Position numbers and translations under genes: made by a program
Notes under the pieces: generated by a model
What the model was told of the DNA's origin: nothing
What the model saw: only the letters and a program-made list of their open reading frames with translations
Database searches by the model: none
Shown here: piece after piece, positions 46,588 through 58,820 of the stretch
Layout of the letters: the number at the start of each line of letters is the position of its first letter
How positions within the stretch are numbered: the first letter of the stretch is position 1
Assembly (NCBI RefSeq): GCF_012726345.1
Contig: NZ_PTXN01000004.1
Coordinates: 188,124 to 252,123, forward strand
Source: Marinomonas sp. UCMA 3892
GTDB taxonomy: Bacteria; Pseudomonadota; Gammaproteobacteria; Pseudomonadales; Marinomonadaceae
DNA length: 64,000 nucleotides
Direction of reading: 5' to 3'

Positions 46588-46685
46588 GAATCGACAAAAC
46601 CCTTCAAATTGCTTCCCACCCAATAAAACAAAATTATTTTAAAATCATAATGTTGTTTTGATTTGGTTTGATGCGTTTTACTATT

Positions 46686-46703
46686 TTACTTCCCAATACA
46701 AAA
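46686..46703 (-). repeat. right attachment-site copy (end of mnmE)
   Basis: On the minus strand this is TTTTGTATTGGGAAGTAA, coding the last residues F-C-I-G-K and stop of MnmE. It matches the SGI1-type 18-bp core I remember (TTCTGTATTGGKAAGTAA) at 17 of 18 positions. The partner copy is at 20166-20183. Confidence 0.85.
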
Positions 46704-48065
46704 CGAGCCGAAGATGCGCCCTAGCAAGTCGTCGCTGGTGAAGGCGCCGGTGATTTCGCTTAGGGCTTGTTGGGCTTCTTTGAGATCTTCAGCGAGTAAT
46801 TCTCCTGCGCCATAGCCGTGTAGTTGTTCGTTACCTGCATCTAAGAAGCGGTTGGCTTTGTTCAGCGCTTCTATGTGACGACGACGAGCGATAAACCCCC
46901 CTTCAGTCGTGCTGTCGAAGCCCATGACGGCTTTTAGGTGTTCAGTTAAATCAGTAACGCCCTCGCCTGTTTTTGCCGATAGAGACACTACAGGAACGCC
47001 TGAGACAGTTTCTATTCCAGTGCCTTCTTTGGTTAAGTCGACTTTGTTACGTACCAAAGTCAGGTGTTTAGTGTCGCCAAGCTTTTCCATAAACTCTGGC
47101 CAAATCTCATTAGGATCTTTTGAATCAATGGATTGGCTGTCGACCATCATGAGAATGCGATCTGCTTTGCTGATTTCGTCCCATGCGCGCTGAATACCAA
47201 TGCGCTCTACTTCGTCAGGGCTATCACGCAAACCAGCTGTGTCGATAATGTGTAGCGGCATGCCGTCAAGGTGGATATGCTCGCGCAACACGTCTCGAGT
47301 CGTGCCTTCTATGTTGGTGACAATAGCGGACTCTTTCCCTGATAGTGCGTTTAACAAGCTGGATTTGCCGGCATTTGGACGCCCTGCTATAACCACATTC
47401 ATGCCTTCGCGAATCAAGGCGCCTTGGTTCGCTTCTTTGAGGACTTCTGCTAGTTTCGCTTGAATGCCAGCCAATTCCGCAGCGACTTTACCGTCACCAA
47501 TGAAGTCGATTTCCTCTTCTGGAAAATCAATCGCGGCTTCCACGTAAATACGCAGATGAATCAAGGCTTCGACTAACTCATCAACGCGTTTTGAGAAAGC
47601 GCCTTGCAGAGATCGCAATGCGCATTTAGCGGCTTGCTCTGATGTACTGTCGATCAAATCGGCAATGGCTTCCGCTTGAGTTAAGTCCATTTTGTCGTTC
47701 ATGAATGCACGTTCAGAAAACTCGCCTGGACGAGCTAAACGTGCCCCAAGCGCTACGCAATGGCTCAGTAGCATGTCCATAATAACGGGACCGCCGTGGC
47801 CTTGTAACTCAAAAACATCTTCACCAGTAAAGGAATTTGGCCCGGGAAAATACAAGGCGATGCCTTCGTCGAGTTGTTCTTGACCTGTCGTTTTGAAAGG
47901 CACGTAATGGGCATAACGAGGTTTGGGCTCAAAGCCGATGATCTGCTTCGCAATGGCAAGGCTTTTAGGGCCTGATAAACGAATGATCCCTACGCCACCT
48001 CGGCCAGGAGCGGTGGCTTGGGCGGCAATCGTGTCTTGGTCTGTGGCGTATTGGAAATCAGTCAT
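46686..48065 (-). CDS. mnmE: tRNA uridine-5-carboxymethylaminomethyl modification GTPase MnmE
   Basis: 459 aa from the ATG at 48065 ([18 protein letters not shown]). An N-terminal extension of 18 codons is possible but starts oddly. GTPase motifs: G1 GRPNAGKSS near 220, G3 DTAGLRDS near 265, G4 VRNKVDL near 330. It ends with the essential C-I-G-K motif, intact despite the island. It acts with MnmG on tRNA U34. Confidence 0.98.
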   Translation of the reverse strand: MTDFQYATDQDTIAAQATAPGRGGVGIIRLSGPKSLAIAKQIIGFEPKPRYAHYVPFKTTGQEQLDEGIALYFPGPNSFTGEDVFELQGHGGPVIMDMLLSHCVALGARLARPGEFSERAFMNDKMDLTQAEAIADLIDSTSEQAAKCALRSLQGAFSKRVDELVEALIHLRIYVEAAIDFPEEEIDFIGDGKVAAELAGIQAKLAEVLKEANQGALIREGMNVVIAGRPNAGKSSLLNALSGKESAIVTNIEGTTRDVLREHIHLDGMPLHIIDTAGLRDSPDEVERIGIQRAWDEISKADRILMMVDSQSIDSKDPNEIWPEFMEKLGDTKHLTLVRNKVDLTKEGTGIETVSGVPVVSLSAKTGEGVTDLTEHLKAVMGFDSTTEGGFIARRRHIEALNKANRFLDAGNEQLHGYGAGELLAEDLKEAQQALSEITGAFTSDDLLGRIFGSFCIGK

Positions 48066-48141
48066 AATCAAACTCTGTGCGAAAAATAAGTAGAAGTGTT
48101 CGTTATTGTCCGTTAGCAAGGCGAGTATGGCAATCTAAACG

Positions 48142-48173
48142 TAAAAAAGGCCTCCCAACGGGAAGCCTTTTTA
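48142..48173 (-). terminator. Rho-independent terminator after yidC
   Basis: AAAAAAGGCCTCCC pairs with GGGAAGCCTTTTT around an AAC loop, with one bulge. T-runs lie on both sides. It lies 28 bp past the yidC stop, between yidC and mnmE. Confidence 0.85.
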
Positions 48174-48200
48174 ATTGAAACTTGGGCTTAGGTTTGAGTC

Positions 48201-49856
48201 TTAAGCTTCGTTTTCGATGCGTTTGGTAATCACATACTGTTGTAATATGGATAGGGTGTTGTTTGTTACCCAGTAAAGTACCAAACCAGCCGGGAACCAC
48301 AAGAAGAAGATAGAGAATGCCACTGGCATGATCTTCATGATTCGAGCTTGCATCGGATCTGGCGGTGTCGGGTTAAGCGATTGCTGAACAAACATACTGA
48401 TACCCATTAAAATTGGCAGTATGAAGTACGGATCCATTACAGATAGATCGTGAATCCATAGGAAGAAAGGCGCATGGCGCAATTCAACGGATTCCATCAA
48501 TACCCAGTACAACGAAAGGAATACTGGCATCTGAACCAAGATAGGCAAACAACCCCCTAATGGGTTGATTTTCTCTTTCTTGTACAGGGCCATCATTTCT
48601 TGCGACATTTTCTGACGATCATCGCCATACTTTTCTTTCAGCTTGGCTATTTCAGGTCCGAATTTGCGCATTTTCGCCATTGAACGGTAGCTTGCAGCTG
48701 ATAGCTTGAAGAAAATCGCTTTTACACAAACTACGATCAGGATAATCGCAATCCCCCAGTTGATAACAAAAGATTGGATCAGTGTTAGCAACCAGAAAAG
48801 TGGTTTAGCTAACCACCATAACCAACCGTAATCGACTGTTAGGTCTAGGTTTTCGGCAGTGCTTTCTAGGTGATCTTGTAGTTTTGGACCAACATAGAAA
48901 GTCGAGCTCAATGTGCCTTGTTTACCTGGGGCAATTTCCACTGATGTGCCAGTGAAACCAATGATGTTAAAGTCACCATTAGTGCGAGCTTGCAAGGTTA
49001 CTTTTTGACCTTGTTCAGGAATCCAAGCTGATACAAAGTAATGTTGAAGTACCGCAACCCAACCTTTGGTAGTGGTTGTTTTGATTGGGTCTTCTTTCAT
49101 ATCAGAGAAAGAAACTTTGGTGTATTTCGTTTGCTCATCAGAAATCGCGCCACCTAGATAAGGCTGTAAGCCCATGCTAGTTGCTTTGCTTGGATCGGGT
49201 GTGTTGTCACGTTTGATTTGTGCAAACAGGTTACCGCGCCAAGTGTTTGATGAGGTATTGTCTACCGTGATCAATTGGCGAATACGGTACTTACCTTTCA
49301 TAAAGCGGAAGGTTTTCGTGTATTTAACGCCTTTTGCATCTGTGTAGTACAGATTCACATCAAGAGAATCTTCACCATCAGCTAAGGTGTAAGCCGTTTT
49401 TTCAGATTGGTAAACTGGACGACCCTCAGGAGAAGCGTCTGGACCATCTTGTCCAACTAAACCACTTTGAGTCACATAAGTGCGCTCGCTGCCATCTTCT
49501 AAGATGACAAATGGATCCGGCTGGCCTAATTCTTTTTTGTATTGAAGTAGAGCAGCTTCAACTAAGTCACCACCGACTGGATTGATCGCAACACGAAGGG
49601 TATCGGTTGTTACTTCAATCAATTTCCCAGGTGCGATTTTTGTCACACTTTGTGGAATTTCGGCATTGGCTTCGGTTGTGCTTTGAGTTGCCATAGGCAA
49701 ATCATCGCTCATTTGAGAGTTTGTCTCAGATTGAGACTGTGTGCTTTGAGCTACGCTTTGAGTGGACTGAGGACCATAATCTTGGCTCCACTGTAAAAAC
49801 AGTAGGTAGCCACTGATAAAAAGCGCACCCCATAAAAAGTAACGTCTGAAATCCAT
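48201..49856 (-). CDS. yidC: membrane protein insertase YidC
   Basis: 551 aa; ATG at 49856 chosen (MDFRRYFLWGALFISGY), since the longer frame would start at TTG. N-terminal membrane helix, large periplasmic beta domain (about 60-340), then the conserved insertase core of five helices with KYGDDRQKMSQEMMALYKKE and INPLGGCLPILVQMPVF. It inserts and folds inner-membrane proteins, including ATP synthase subunit c. Usually yidD lies between rnpA and yidC; here it is absent. Confidence 0.98.
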   Translation of the reverse strand: MDFRRYFLWGALFISGYLLFLQWSQDYGPQSTQSVAQSTQSQSETNSQMSDDLPMATQSTTEANAEIPQSVTKIAPGKLIEVTTDTLRVAINPVGGDLVEAALLQYKKELGQPDPFVILEDGSERTYVTQSGLVGQDGPDASPEGRPVYQSEKTAYTLADGEDSLDVNLYYTDAKGVKYTKTFRFMKGKYRIRQLITVDNTSSNTWRGNLFAQIKRDNTPDPSKATSMGLQPYLGGAISDEQTKYTKVSFSDMKEDPIKTTTTKGWVAVLQHYFVSAWIPEQGQKVTLQARTNGDFNIIGFTGTSVEIAPGKQGTLSSTFYVGPKLQDHLESTAENLDLTVDYGWLWWLAKPLFWLLTLIQSFVINWGIAIILIVVCVKAIFFKLSAASYRSMAKMRKFGPEIAKLKEKYGDDRQKMSQEMMALYKKEKINPLGGCLPILVQMPVFLSLYWVLMESVELRHAPFFLWIHDLSVMDPYFILPILMGISMFVQQSLNPTPPDPMQARIMKIMPVAFSIFFLWFPAGLVLYWVTNNTLSILQQYVITKRIENEA

Positions 49857-49950
49857 GGTATTCAACTAATTTGTTTGGTTGGACAATAGGTTCACAGAAC
49901 CCTTATAAAAATCACGCGCTATTAAACCAGCCTTTGGCAGTTTTTTCAGC

Positions 49951-50349
49951 CTATTTCTGTCTAGATTGATCGCGTTTTTTATTTTGAGTGGGTTTTAGGG
50001 CTTTTTTTGCCAACTGATCCCATGCTTTATCGAGTCGGTTGTGCAAATCGGCGTTTTCCAGCTCTTTGATACCATGTCGTGCTAAGAAGACAATATCAAG
50101 GCCAGAAAGGGGAATTTTGTGGTGACGGAAGGAATCACGCACCAAACGTTTGATACGATTCCTGCCTACCGCGCGTTTATCCGTTTTCTTAGACACAATA
50201 AGACCCAACCGAGTTTGGTCATCATCTCGTTTTCGTGCCAATAAAAGGAATTCGCCTGCAAATACTTTGGAGGAGGTGTCGTTAAAGACAGATTGATAAT
50301 CCCCGGCATTCAGAAGTCTGACATGCCGAGGAAAACAATATTCGGTCAT
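49951..50349 (-). CDS. rnpA: ribonuclease P protein component
   Basis: 132 aa. It binds the RNase P RNA and aids tRNA 5' processing. The RNR motif GRNRIKRLVRDSFR near residue 75 and the N-terminal FPRHVRLLNAGDYQSVF are diagnostic. The tail is lysine-rich. It lies 8 bp after rpmH in the standard order. Confidence 0.97.
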   Translation of the reverse strand: MTEYCFPRHVRLLNAGDYQSVFNDTSSKVFAGEFLLLARKRDDDQTRLGLIVSKKTDKRAVGRNRIKRLVRDSFRHHKIPLSGLDIVFLARHGIKELENADLHNRLDKAWDQLAKKALKPTQNKKRDQSRQK

Positions 50350-50357
50350 CAGCGTAC

Positions 50358-50492
50358 TTATGCGCTTAGAACCTTGCGGCCACGAGCACGACGACGAGCG
50401 ATAACTTGACGTCCGCCTTTAGTAGCCATACGAGCACGGAAACCGTGGTTACGTTTGCGTTTTAGAACGCTAGGTTGGAAAGTTCTTTTCAT
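50358..50492 (-). CDS. rpmH: 50S ribosomal protein L34
   Basis: 44 aa, [19 protein letters not shown] to the KVLSA end, the usual L34 length and sequence. The ATG at 50492 is chosen; a longer in-frame extension is not part of L34. It starts the rpmH-rnpA-yidC-mnmE series reading away from oriC. Confidence 0.99.
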   Translation of the reverse strand: MKRTFQPSVLKRKRNHGFRARMATKGGRQVIARRRARGRKVLSA

Positions 50493-50579
50493 CTTAATTC
50501 TCTCACTGAATGCAGTGTTTGAGTTTTGAGGGTTAGCGACCGCCAAGCCTCTACATTTGATTGGTCAAATCAGGGCGCG

Positions 50580-51004
50580 GATTTTAGAGCCTTTCCTCAG
50601 CAAATTCAATGCTTAGCACAGCTTAATTAATAAAAAAATAGCTACACAATCCATTAAACACTTACACACAGACTTCTACCTCACTAGTGGATAAAGAATA
50701 TTTTATAAAATTATCTTATCCACAAGGATGGTTTTTTATTAATTTATGTGTATAAAAATCAAAAAGTTAAAAAGTTTTCCACTTGTGTATAATATTAAAA
50801 TAAATCGTTTCTATCATGTGTATAAGTGAGTGGTTTATGCACAAGGGTGAAGTTTTATCTACTCCTGTGTATAACCTGTCATGTTATTAACATTTTTCGA
50901 TTTAAGGCCGTATGTAGTTTTTTTCTATTTATATGTGGATAACTTTAAATGCCCGATGTAAAATCCGCTCCTTGTCTGTCACTCAACCAGGGAGTACGTC
51001 TACA
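50580..51004. other. oriC: chromosomal replication origin oriC
   Basis: AT-rich gap between rpmH and dnaA with seven perfect DnaA boxes (TTATNCACA, either strand) starting at 50716, 50747, 50784, 50817, 50835, 50866 and 50934. A one-mismatch box lies at 50686. A/T runs between boxes could serve as the unwinding element. This is the position of the active origin in Pseudomonas. The dnaA promoter must also lie here, allowing autorepression by DnaA. Confidence 0.9.
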
Positions 51005-52555
51005 GTGTCTTTGGAGCATTGGAATCTTTGTCTGCAGCGCTTGCAGAGTGAGTTTTCCACATCTCAGTTCAACACCTGGATTCGTCCATTGCAGGCTGAA
51101 ATGCTGCCGAATGGAGAATTGTGCCTAAGTGCACCAAACCGTTTTGTGTTGGATTGGGTGAGTAACAAATATCAAACGCGCATAAAGGAATTATTGTCTG
51201 AATTTGCTGGCGATGATCTTGCACCGGCTTTAAAGCTGGCCGTGAAAGCTCAAAATTTTGCCCAAGCGAATCAGATGTCACCTCCACCTCCTCCGGTTTC
51301 AAGTGAACCGGCTATTAACCCTTTAAATAATGAAGTGGCGAGAGAGTCTGGCTACCGTCCGGGTTTTGGTTTAATGGATGACGAAGAAGGTAGCCCGAAT
51401 GCTGACCTTGAGTTTGAAGCACCATTGACTTTGTCCGGTACTGGCTTGCGTGGTGAGCTTGAACCTTATGAACAGGGCCAACTGCCATTAACTGCGCCCA
51501 AACGTAAAGTACAGGTGGAAGGTGGTATTAACCACGGCGCGAATCTAAATAATTCGTTTACTTTTGATAACTTCATCGAAGGTAAATCCAACCAGTTGGC
51601 TCATGCTGCGGCATTGCAAGTCGCTGAGAATCCGGGCGGTGCTTACAATCCTCTCTTTATATATGGTGGGGTTGGCTTGGGTAAAACTCACTTAATGCAA
51701 GCCGTCGGTACTGAAATGATGCGCCATAATCCGAATGCTAAGGTGGTTTACCTGCATTCTGAGCGTTTTGTTGCTGACATGGTAAAAGCACTACAATTGA
51801 ACGCGATTAATGATTTTAAACGTTATTATCGTTCTGTTGATGCTTTATTAATTGATGACATCCAGTTTTTTGCCGGTAAAGACCGTACACAAGAAGAGTT
51901 TTTTCACACCTTTAATGCTTTGTTAGAAGGTGGTCAGCAGATGATTTTGACCTGTGACCGCTATCCTAAAGAGATCCAAGGCTTGGAAGATCGTCTTAAG
52001 TCGCGTTTTGGTTGGGGATTAACGGTTGCTATTGAACCGCCGGAATTAGAAACACGAGTCGCCATTTTGATGCGTAAAGCAGATGAAAGTGGTATCAAGT
52101 TATCTTATGATTCCGCATTCTTTATCGCTCAGAAAATACGTTCAAACGTACGTGAGTTAGAAGGCGCGCTAAAACGTGTTATCGCTAACTCGCATTTTAC
52201 TGGACGAGCGATTACGCCAGATTTTGTCCGCGAATCGTTAAAAGACCTTTTAGCCTTGCAAGATAAGCTGGTAAACATCGATAATATCCAGCGAATTGTG
52301 GCGGAATACTACAAAATTAAGATCAGTGATCTGTTGTCGAAACGCCGTAGTCGATCTGTTGCTCGTCCTCGCCAAGTGGCGATGTCGTTAGCAAAAGAAT
52401 TGACCAACCACAGCTTGCCAGAAATTGGCGATGCATTTGGTGGCCGCGATCATACGACAGCCTTGCATGCGATTCGCAAGATTAAAGAACTGCAAGATAC
52501 GGATTCTGATATTCGTGAAGACTACAAACAATTGATGCGAATTCTGACCACCTGA
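51005..52555 (+). CDS. dnaA: chromosomal replication initiator DnaA
   Basis: 516 aa. The start is GTG at 51005 ([17 protein letters not shown]) with GGAG 10 nt upstream; an earlier in-frame ATG at 50933 overlaps a DnaA box and is rejected. Domain I at 1-90, a variable linker to about 175, AAA+ domain with Walker [10 protein letters not shown] and Walker [10 protein letters not shown], and domain IV with [12 protein letters not shown] at the end, which reads the DnaA box. Confidence 0.98.
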   Translation: MSLEHWNLCLQRLQSEFSTSQFNTWIRPLQAEMLPNGELCLSAPNRFVLDWVSNKYQTRIKELLSEFAGDDLAPALKLAVKAQNFAQANQMSPPPPPVSSEPAINPLNNEVARESGYRPGFGLMDDEEGSPNADLEFEAPLTLSGTGLRGELEPYEQGQLPLTAPKRKVQVEGGINHGANLNNSFTFDNFIEGKSNQLAHAAALQVAENPGGAYNPLFIYGGVGLGKTHLMQAVGTEMMRHNPNAKVVYLHSERFVADMVKALQLNAINDFKRYYRSVDALLIDDIQFFAGKDRTQEEFFHTFNALLEGGQQMILTCDRYPKEIQGLEDRLKSRFGWGLTVAIEPPELETRVAILMRKADESGIKLSYDSAFFIAQKIRSNVRELEGALKRVIANSHFTGRAITPDFVRESLKDLLALQDKLVNIDNIQRIVAEYYKIKISDLLSKRRSRSVARPRQVAMSLAKELTNHSLPEIGDAFGGRDHTTALHAIRKIKELQDTDSDIREDYKQLMRILTT

Positions 52556-52587
52556 TGGTCTAAGACTTTGAGTTTACGAGGAAAATA

Positions 52588-53685
52588 ATGAAATTTTCAG
52601 TCGTCCGCGAGACACTTCTTAAGCCACTTCAACTAGTGGCAGGCGTTGTAGAGCGCAAACAAACCATGCCTGTCTTGGCCAATGTGTTGGTGGAAGTGAA
52701 AGACCAACTATTAACGCTTACCGGTTCTGATTTAGAGGTCGAATTGGTTGGTCATGTGCCATTAGATGAGTGCGAAGAAGGCCGTATTACCGTGCCTGCT
52801 CGTAAACTAATGGACATTTGCAAAAGTTTACCAGACAGTGCAGTAATTGAGTTCACCTTGGATGACCAAAAAGCGGTTATTCGTTCAGGTCGTTCTCGTT
52901 TTAGTTTGTCTACGTTGCCAGCCGATGAATTCCCGAATATCCAAGATATGCAAGGTGATTTAACGGTTTCTATCGCACAAAATAGCGTGCGTCGCTTGAT
53001 CGACCGTACGGGTTTTGCGATGGCAAACCAAGATGTTCGTTACTACTTAAATGGTATGTTACTTGAAGTTGCAGACGGCCAATTACGTGTGGTCGCAACC
53101 GACGGACACCGTTTGGCGACGGCTGTGGAAGATGCTCAAGTGAGCGGTGATTTGACTCAAGTTATCGTGCCTCGCAAAGGCGTTTTGGAACTAAACCGCT
53201 TACTGAATGATACAGATGAAGTTGTTGAGCTAACGATAGGTACAAACCATATTCGCGCGAAAGTAGCAGAATATGTGTTTACCTCTAAATTAGTTGATGG
53301 CAAATTCCCTGATTATCATCGTGTTATTCCTCGAAATAATGAAAAAATCGTCATTGCTGACCGTTTGGAATTACGTCAAGTATTCCTTCGTGCATCGATT
53401 CTTTCCAACGAGAAATACCGTGGTGTGCGTTTGATTTTGTCTAACGGCATGTTGCAAGTGTTTGCCAATAACCCTGAGCAAGAAGAAGCCGAAGAATCCG
53501 TATTGGTGCAATACCAAGGTGACAATATGGAAGTGGGCTTCAATGTGGGTTACTTGTTAGACGTATTGGGTGTCGTAGACTCTCAAGAAGTGCGTTTATC
53601 ATTGAATGATTCAAACAGCAGTGCCTTGATCGAAGAAGCACAAAGTCATGCAGCACAATATGTTGTGATGCCGATGCGTCTATAA
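52588..53685 (+). CDS. dnaN: DNA polymerase III beta clamp
   Basis: 365 aa, MKFSVVRETLLKPLQLVAG to VVMPMRL. The C-terminal MPMRL and the triple-domain length are typical of the sliding clamp, which tethers polymerase to DNA. It lies 32 bp after dnaA and is expected to be co-transcribed with it. Confidence 0.99.
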   Translation: MKFSVVRETLLKPLQLVAGVVERKQTMPVLANVLVEVKDQLLTLTGSDLEVELVGHVPLDECEEGRITVPARKLMDICKSLPDSAVIEFTLDDQKAVIRSGRSRFSLSTLPADEFPNIQDMQGDLTVSIAQNSVRRLIDRTGFAMANQDVRYYLNGMLLEVADGQLRVVATDGHRLATAVEDAQVSGDLTQVIVPRKGVLELNRLLNDTDEVVELTIGTNHIRAKVAEYVFTSKLVDGKFPDYHRVIPRNNEKIVIADRLELRQVFLRASILSNEKYRGVRLILSNGMLQVFANNPEQEEAEESVLVQYQGDNMEVGFNVGYLLDVLGVVDSQEVRLSLNDSNSSALIEEAQSHAAQYVVMPMRL

Positions 53686-53786
53686 TCATCGCATACATAG
53701 ATGATAGACCTATCACCCGCTTGGCGATTTAGTTTTCTAAAATGCCAAGTGGGTTGTCTTCCTTCCCCGATTAAGGTTTAAGAGTT

Positions 53787-54893
53787 ATGCCGCTGGTGCG
53801 TTTGGACATCTCTCATGTTCGCAACCTTTCTAGTGTGCGCTTTGAACCTTCGCCCCAAGTAAATGTGATTGTTGGCAAAAATGGCAGTGGTAAAACCTCT
53901 GTTTTAGAAGCCATTCACTTATTGTCGTTTGGTCGTTCCTTTCGTAGTCACAAGCACAAGACCTATATTCAACACGAAAACGATGCCTGTATCGTTTTTG
54001 CGCAGCTTCATCAAAAGCAAGGCAGTCCGATCCGTGTCGGTTTACAGCATCATCGTGACGGTCAGATAGACGTTCGTATCCAAGGACAGCGTGCACAATC
54101 GGTTATTGAGCTTGCCGAACGTCTTCCTGTACAGCTAATTAACCCTGACGCATTTCGATTATTAGAGGGTTCTCCGAGCATTCGACGCCAATTTATCGAC
54201 TGGGGTGCGTTTCATTTTGATAAAGACTTCATTCAGGCGTGGCGAGGCTGGCAAAAAGCATTAAAACAGCGGAATACCTTGCTCAGACGTGGTAAAATAT
54301 CCCTCAGTTTATTGGCGGCATTTGATCAGGAATTGATCCGACTGGGTGAGCAGGTCAATCAATCTCGCAAAGCGTATGTTGAAAAGTTAACACCGCATTT
54401 TGTGAAGGTTTTATCGCTATTAACCACAGAGCTTTCGGTGAGTTTACAGTTCTTTCAAGGCTGGGATGCACAGAAAAATTTAGCCATGGCGGTTGAAGCG
54501 GGACGTGAGCGAGATATCGAGTTAGGTTATACGCACACAGGCCCACAAAGAGCTGATTTACGTGTGAAAACGGCGACGGGTGATGCGTTAGATACGCTGT
54601 CTCGTGGGCAACAAAAACTTGTTGTTTCCGCGTTAAAAATTGCTCAAGGACAGCTACTGATCGATATGGGTCGCCCTCTGGTATTTTTAGTGGATGATTT
54701 ACCAGCTGAGTTGGACGCTAACCACAGACAGAAACTTTGTCAGTTGTTGGAGTCATTAAACAGCCAAATTTTTATTACCAGTGTCGAGCCTGATACAACG
54801 GATTTTACTTGGGCCGACACAACAGACGTTCGCCAATTTTCTATGACTAATGGTGAATTGTCTTTATTGAGCAAAGGTTTGCAGGAGAGTTAA
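53787..54893 (+). CDS. recF: DNA repair protein RecF
   Basis: 368 aa SMC-like ATPase that loads RecA at gaps. Walker A VGKNGSGKTS near residue 30, the ABC signature LSRGQQKLV near 270, and Walker B VFLVDDLPAELD. It ends exactly where gyrB begins. Confidence 0.98.
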   Translation: MPLVRLDISHVRNLSSVRFEPSPQVNVIVGKNGSGKTSVLEAIHLLSFGRSFRSHKHKTYIQHENDACIVFAQLHQKQGSPIRVGLQHHRDGQIDVRIQGQRAQSVIELAERLPVQLINPDAFRLLEGSPSIRRQFIDWGAFHFDKDFIQAWRGWQKALKQRNTLLRRGKISLSLLAAFDQELIRLGEQVNQSRKAYVEKLTPHFVKVLSLLTTELSVSLQFFQGWDAQKNLAMAVEAGRERDIELGYTHTGPQRADLRVKTATGDALDTLSRGQQKLVVSALKIAQGQLLIDMGRPLVFLVDDLPAELDANHRQKLCQLLESLNSQIFITSVEPDTTDFTWADTTDVRQFSMTNGELSLLSKGLQES

Positions 54894-57317
<2,424 letters not shown>

Positions 57318-57343
57318 TTCAGTCTGAGTTTACTTACTAAAAA

Positions 57344-57378
57344 AACGGTTAGAGTGAAAATTCTAACCGTTTTTTTTA
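57344..57378 (+). terminator. Rho-independent terminator after gyrB
   Basis: AACGGTTAGA (57344-57353) and TCTAACCGTT (57362-57371) form a perfect 10-bp stem with an 8-nt loop, followed by TTTTTT. A-runs upstream make it bidirectional, also serving the convergent oxidoreductase gene. Confidence 0.92.
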
Positions 57379-57400
57379 TAGAAAAATTTGCGGTATAGAC

Positions 57401-58246
57401 CTACAACGCTGCTTTAATGCTGTCTTCAATTTGCGTGGTTGGGCGGCCAATTAGCGTTGATAAATCTTTGCTGTCGCTGAACAAGGCTCCTTGGGACGCG
57501 TCAACTTCTGAGTCCGCAAGGATGGCTGCGAAGCCTTCTGGCAAGCCTGCGCCAACCAGGATTTTGGTGAATTCCGCTTCAGGAACGTTTTGATAAGCGA
57601 CGGTTTTGCCTGATACCTTGCTGATCGCAGCAGCGTATTCGCTTAACGTGAAAGCATTATCGCCAGCCAGTTCATAGACTTTGCCCGCTTGTCCATCTTT
57701 AACCAGTACGGCCGCGGCCGCAGCAGCATAGTCTGCACGTGCTGCAGTAGACAGTTTTCCATCTTCGGCACAACCAACAACACCATGCTCTAGTGCGCCT
57801 GCTACGCCCATTGTGTAGTTTTCCGAGTACCAGCCATTGCGCAGTAATACATAGGGTACGCCAGATTCTGCCAATAGATTTTCGGTGGCTACGTGCTCTT
57901 GTGCCAAGATGAGTGGCGAGCTCTCCGCGTTTAAAATACTGGTGTAAGCCAGCAAGGAAACGCCCGCTTGTTTCGCCGCATGGATGACATTGCTGTGCTG
58001 AGCAGTACGTTGGCCCACTTCGCTTGACGAGATTAATAATACTTTTTCAACACCTTGCATTGCAGCAACAAGAGAGTTTTGGTCTGTGTAATCAGCTTGA
58101 CGAACTTGTACGCCCTTTTCTGCCAAATCAGCCACTTTTTCTGGGTTACGAACCGCGGCAATAATGTTGCTTGCTGCTGTTTTTTCTAACAATGAAGCAA
58201 TGACAAGACGACCAAGTTGGCCAGATGCGCCAGTAACTAAAATCAT
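57401..58246 (-). CDS. NmrA-like NAD(P)H quinone oxidoreductase, QorB/YtfG-like
   Basis: 281 aa. Rossmann motif GASGQLGR (6-13) at the N terminus and the atypical SDR pattern of NmrA/QOR2 proteins (RNGWYSENY near 140). QorB reduces quinones with NADPH in E. coli. It is divergent from a HxlR regulator 83 bp away, as with ytfG and ytfH in E. coli. Confidence 0.87.
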   Translation of the reverse strand: MILVTGASGQLGRLVIASLLEKTAASNIIAAVRNPEKVADLAEKGVQVRQADYTDQNSLVAAMQGVEKVLLISSSEVGQRTAQHSNVIHAAKQAGVSLLAYTSILNAESSPLILAQEHVATENLLAESGVPYVLLRNGWYSENYTMGVAGALEHGVVGCAEDGKLSTAARADYAAAAAAVLVKDGQAGKVYELAGDNAFTLSEYAAAISKVSGKTVAYQNVPEAEFTKILVGAGLPEGFAAILADSEVDASQGALFSDSKDLSTLIGRPTTQIEDSIKAAL

Positions 58247-58329
58247 AATATTCTCCTTTGAGTTTTAAGTTGATGGAAGTAGAATAAATCACTAACAAAC
58301 TTTTAGTAAGTACGTACAAAAAGGTAAGT

Positions 58330-58743
58330 ATGGAAAATAATTTACAAACTTCACAGAACGGCATGTCGCGCTTATTTGATAAAGGCGATGTGTTTTCAGA
58401 CAAATGCCCTTCACGTGATATTTTGAAACATGTCACCAGTCGTTGGGGTGTTTTGGTATTGTTCGCACTGAAGGACGGTGAAACACAGCGCTTTAGTGAG
58501 TTGCGTCGCAAGATATCAGGCGTCAGTGAAAAAATGCTGGCGCAAACTCTTCAAGCCTTGGAATTAGATGGCTTTGTGTTACGTACTTCTTATCCTGTGG
58601 TACCGCCTCATGTGGAATACAGTCTGACGGATTTAGGGCTAGAAGTGTCCGTTCGAGTGGCTAGTTTGGCTGATTGGATTGAAGACAATATTACCGATAT
58701 TTTGGCTATACAATCACAACGAAATGAAGAGTTAGCGTCTTAA
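58330..58743 (+). CDS. HxlR-family transcriptional regulator, YtfH-like
   Basis: 137 aa winged-helix protein. CPSRDILKHVTSRWGVLVLF is the HxlR N-terminal signature, with a conserved Cys near residue 27 that senses oxidants or aldehydes in related regulators. ELRRKISGVSEKMLAQTLQA is the recognition region. It probably represses the divergent oxidoreductase gene. Repeated GTAAGTA elements near 58300-58330 could be its operator. Confidence 0.87.
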   Translation: MENNLQTSQNGMSRLFDKGDVFSDKCPSRDILKHVTSRWGVLVLFALKDGETQRFSELRRKISGVSEKMLAQTLQALELDGFVLRTSYPVVPPHVEYSLTDLGLEVSVRVASLADWIEDNITDILAIQSQRNEELAS

Positions 58744-58820
58744 ATGTATATTTATTAGTATTTAAATTGAGAGTGAGTACTCACACTAAATTGCTTATTT
58801 ATAATAATCACTTACCTTTA

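Larger units (their letters stand above)
20166..46703. mobile_element. 26.5-kb genomic island integrated at the 3' end of mnmE
   Basis: The right end is the last 18 bp of mnmE and the left end is a 14/18 copy of the same 18 bp in the same orientation. A tyrosine integrase gene abuts the right end. A 9-bp repeat (TGGCGCACA) occurs near both ends. The last 18 bp of mnmE (trmE) is the known attachment site of SGI1 and of other trmE-inserted islands. Inside are a serine recombinase, AlpA-like regulators, a DUF927 protein, a QueC-linked gene block and a potassium-uptake block. The island could be composite. Confidence 0.85.

Noticed and set aside
50933-51004. Upstream ATG start for dnaA
   Set aside because: The ATG overlaps a DnaA box and the extension is not DnaA-like; GTG at 51005 has a proper ribosome-binding site.
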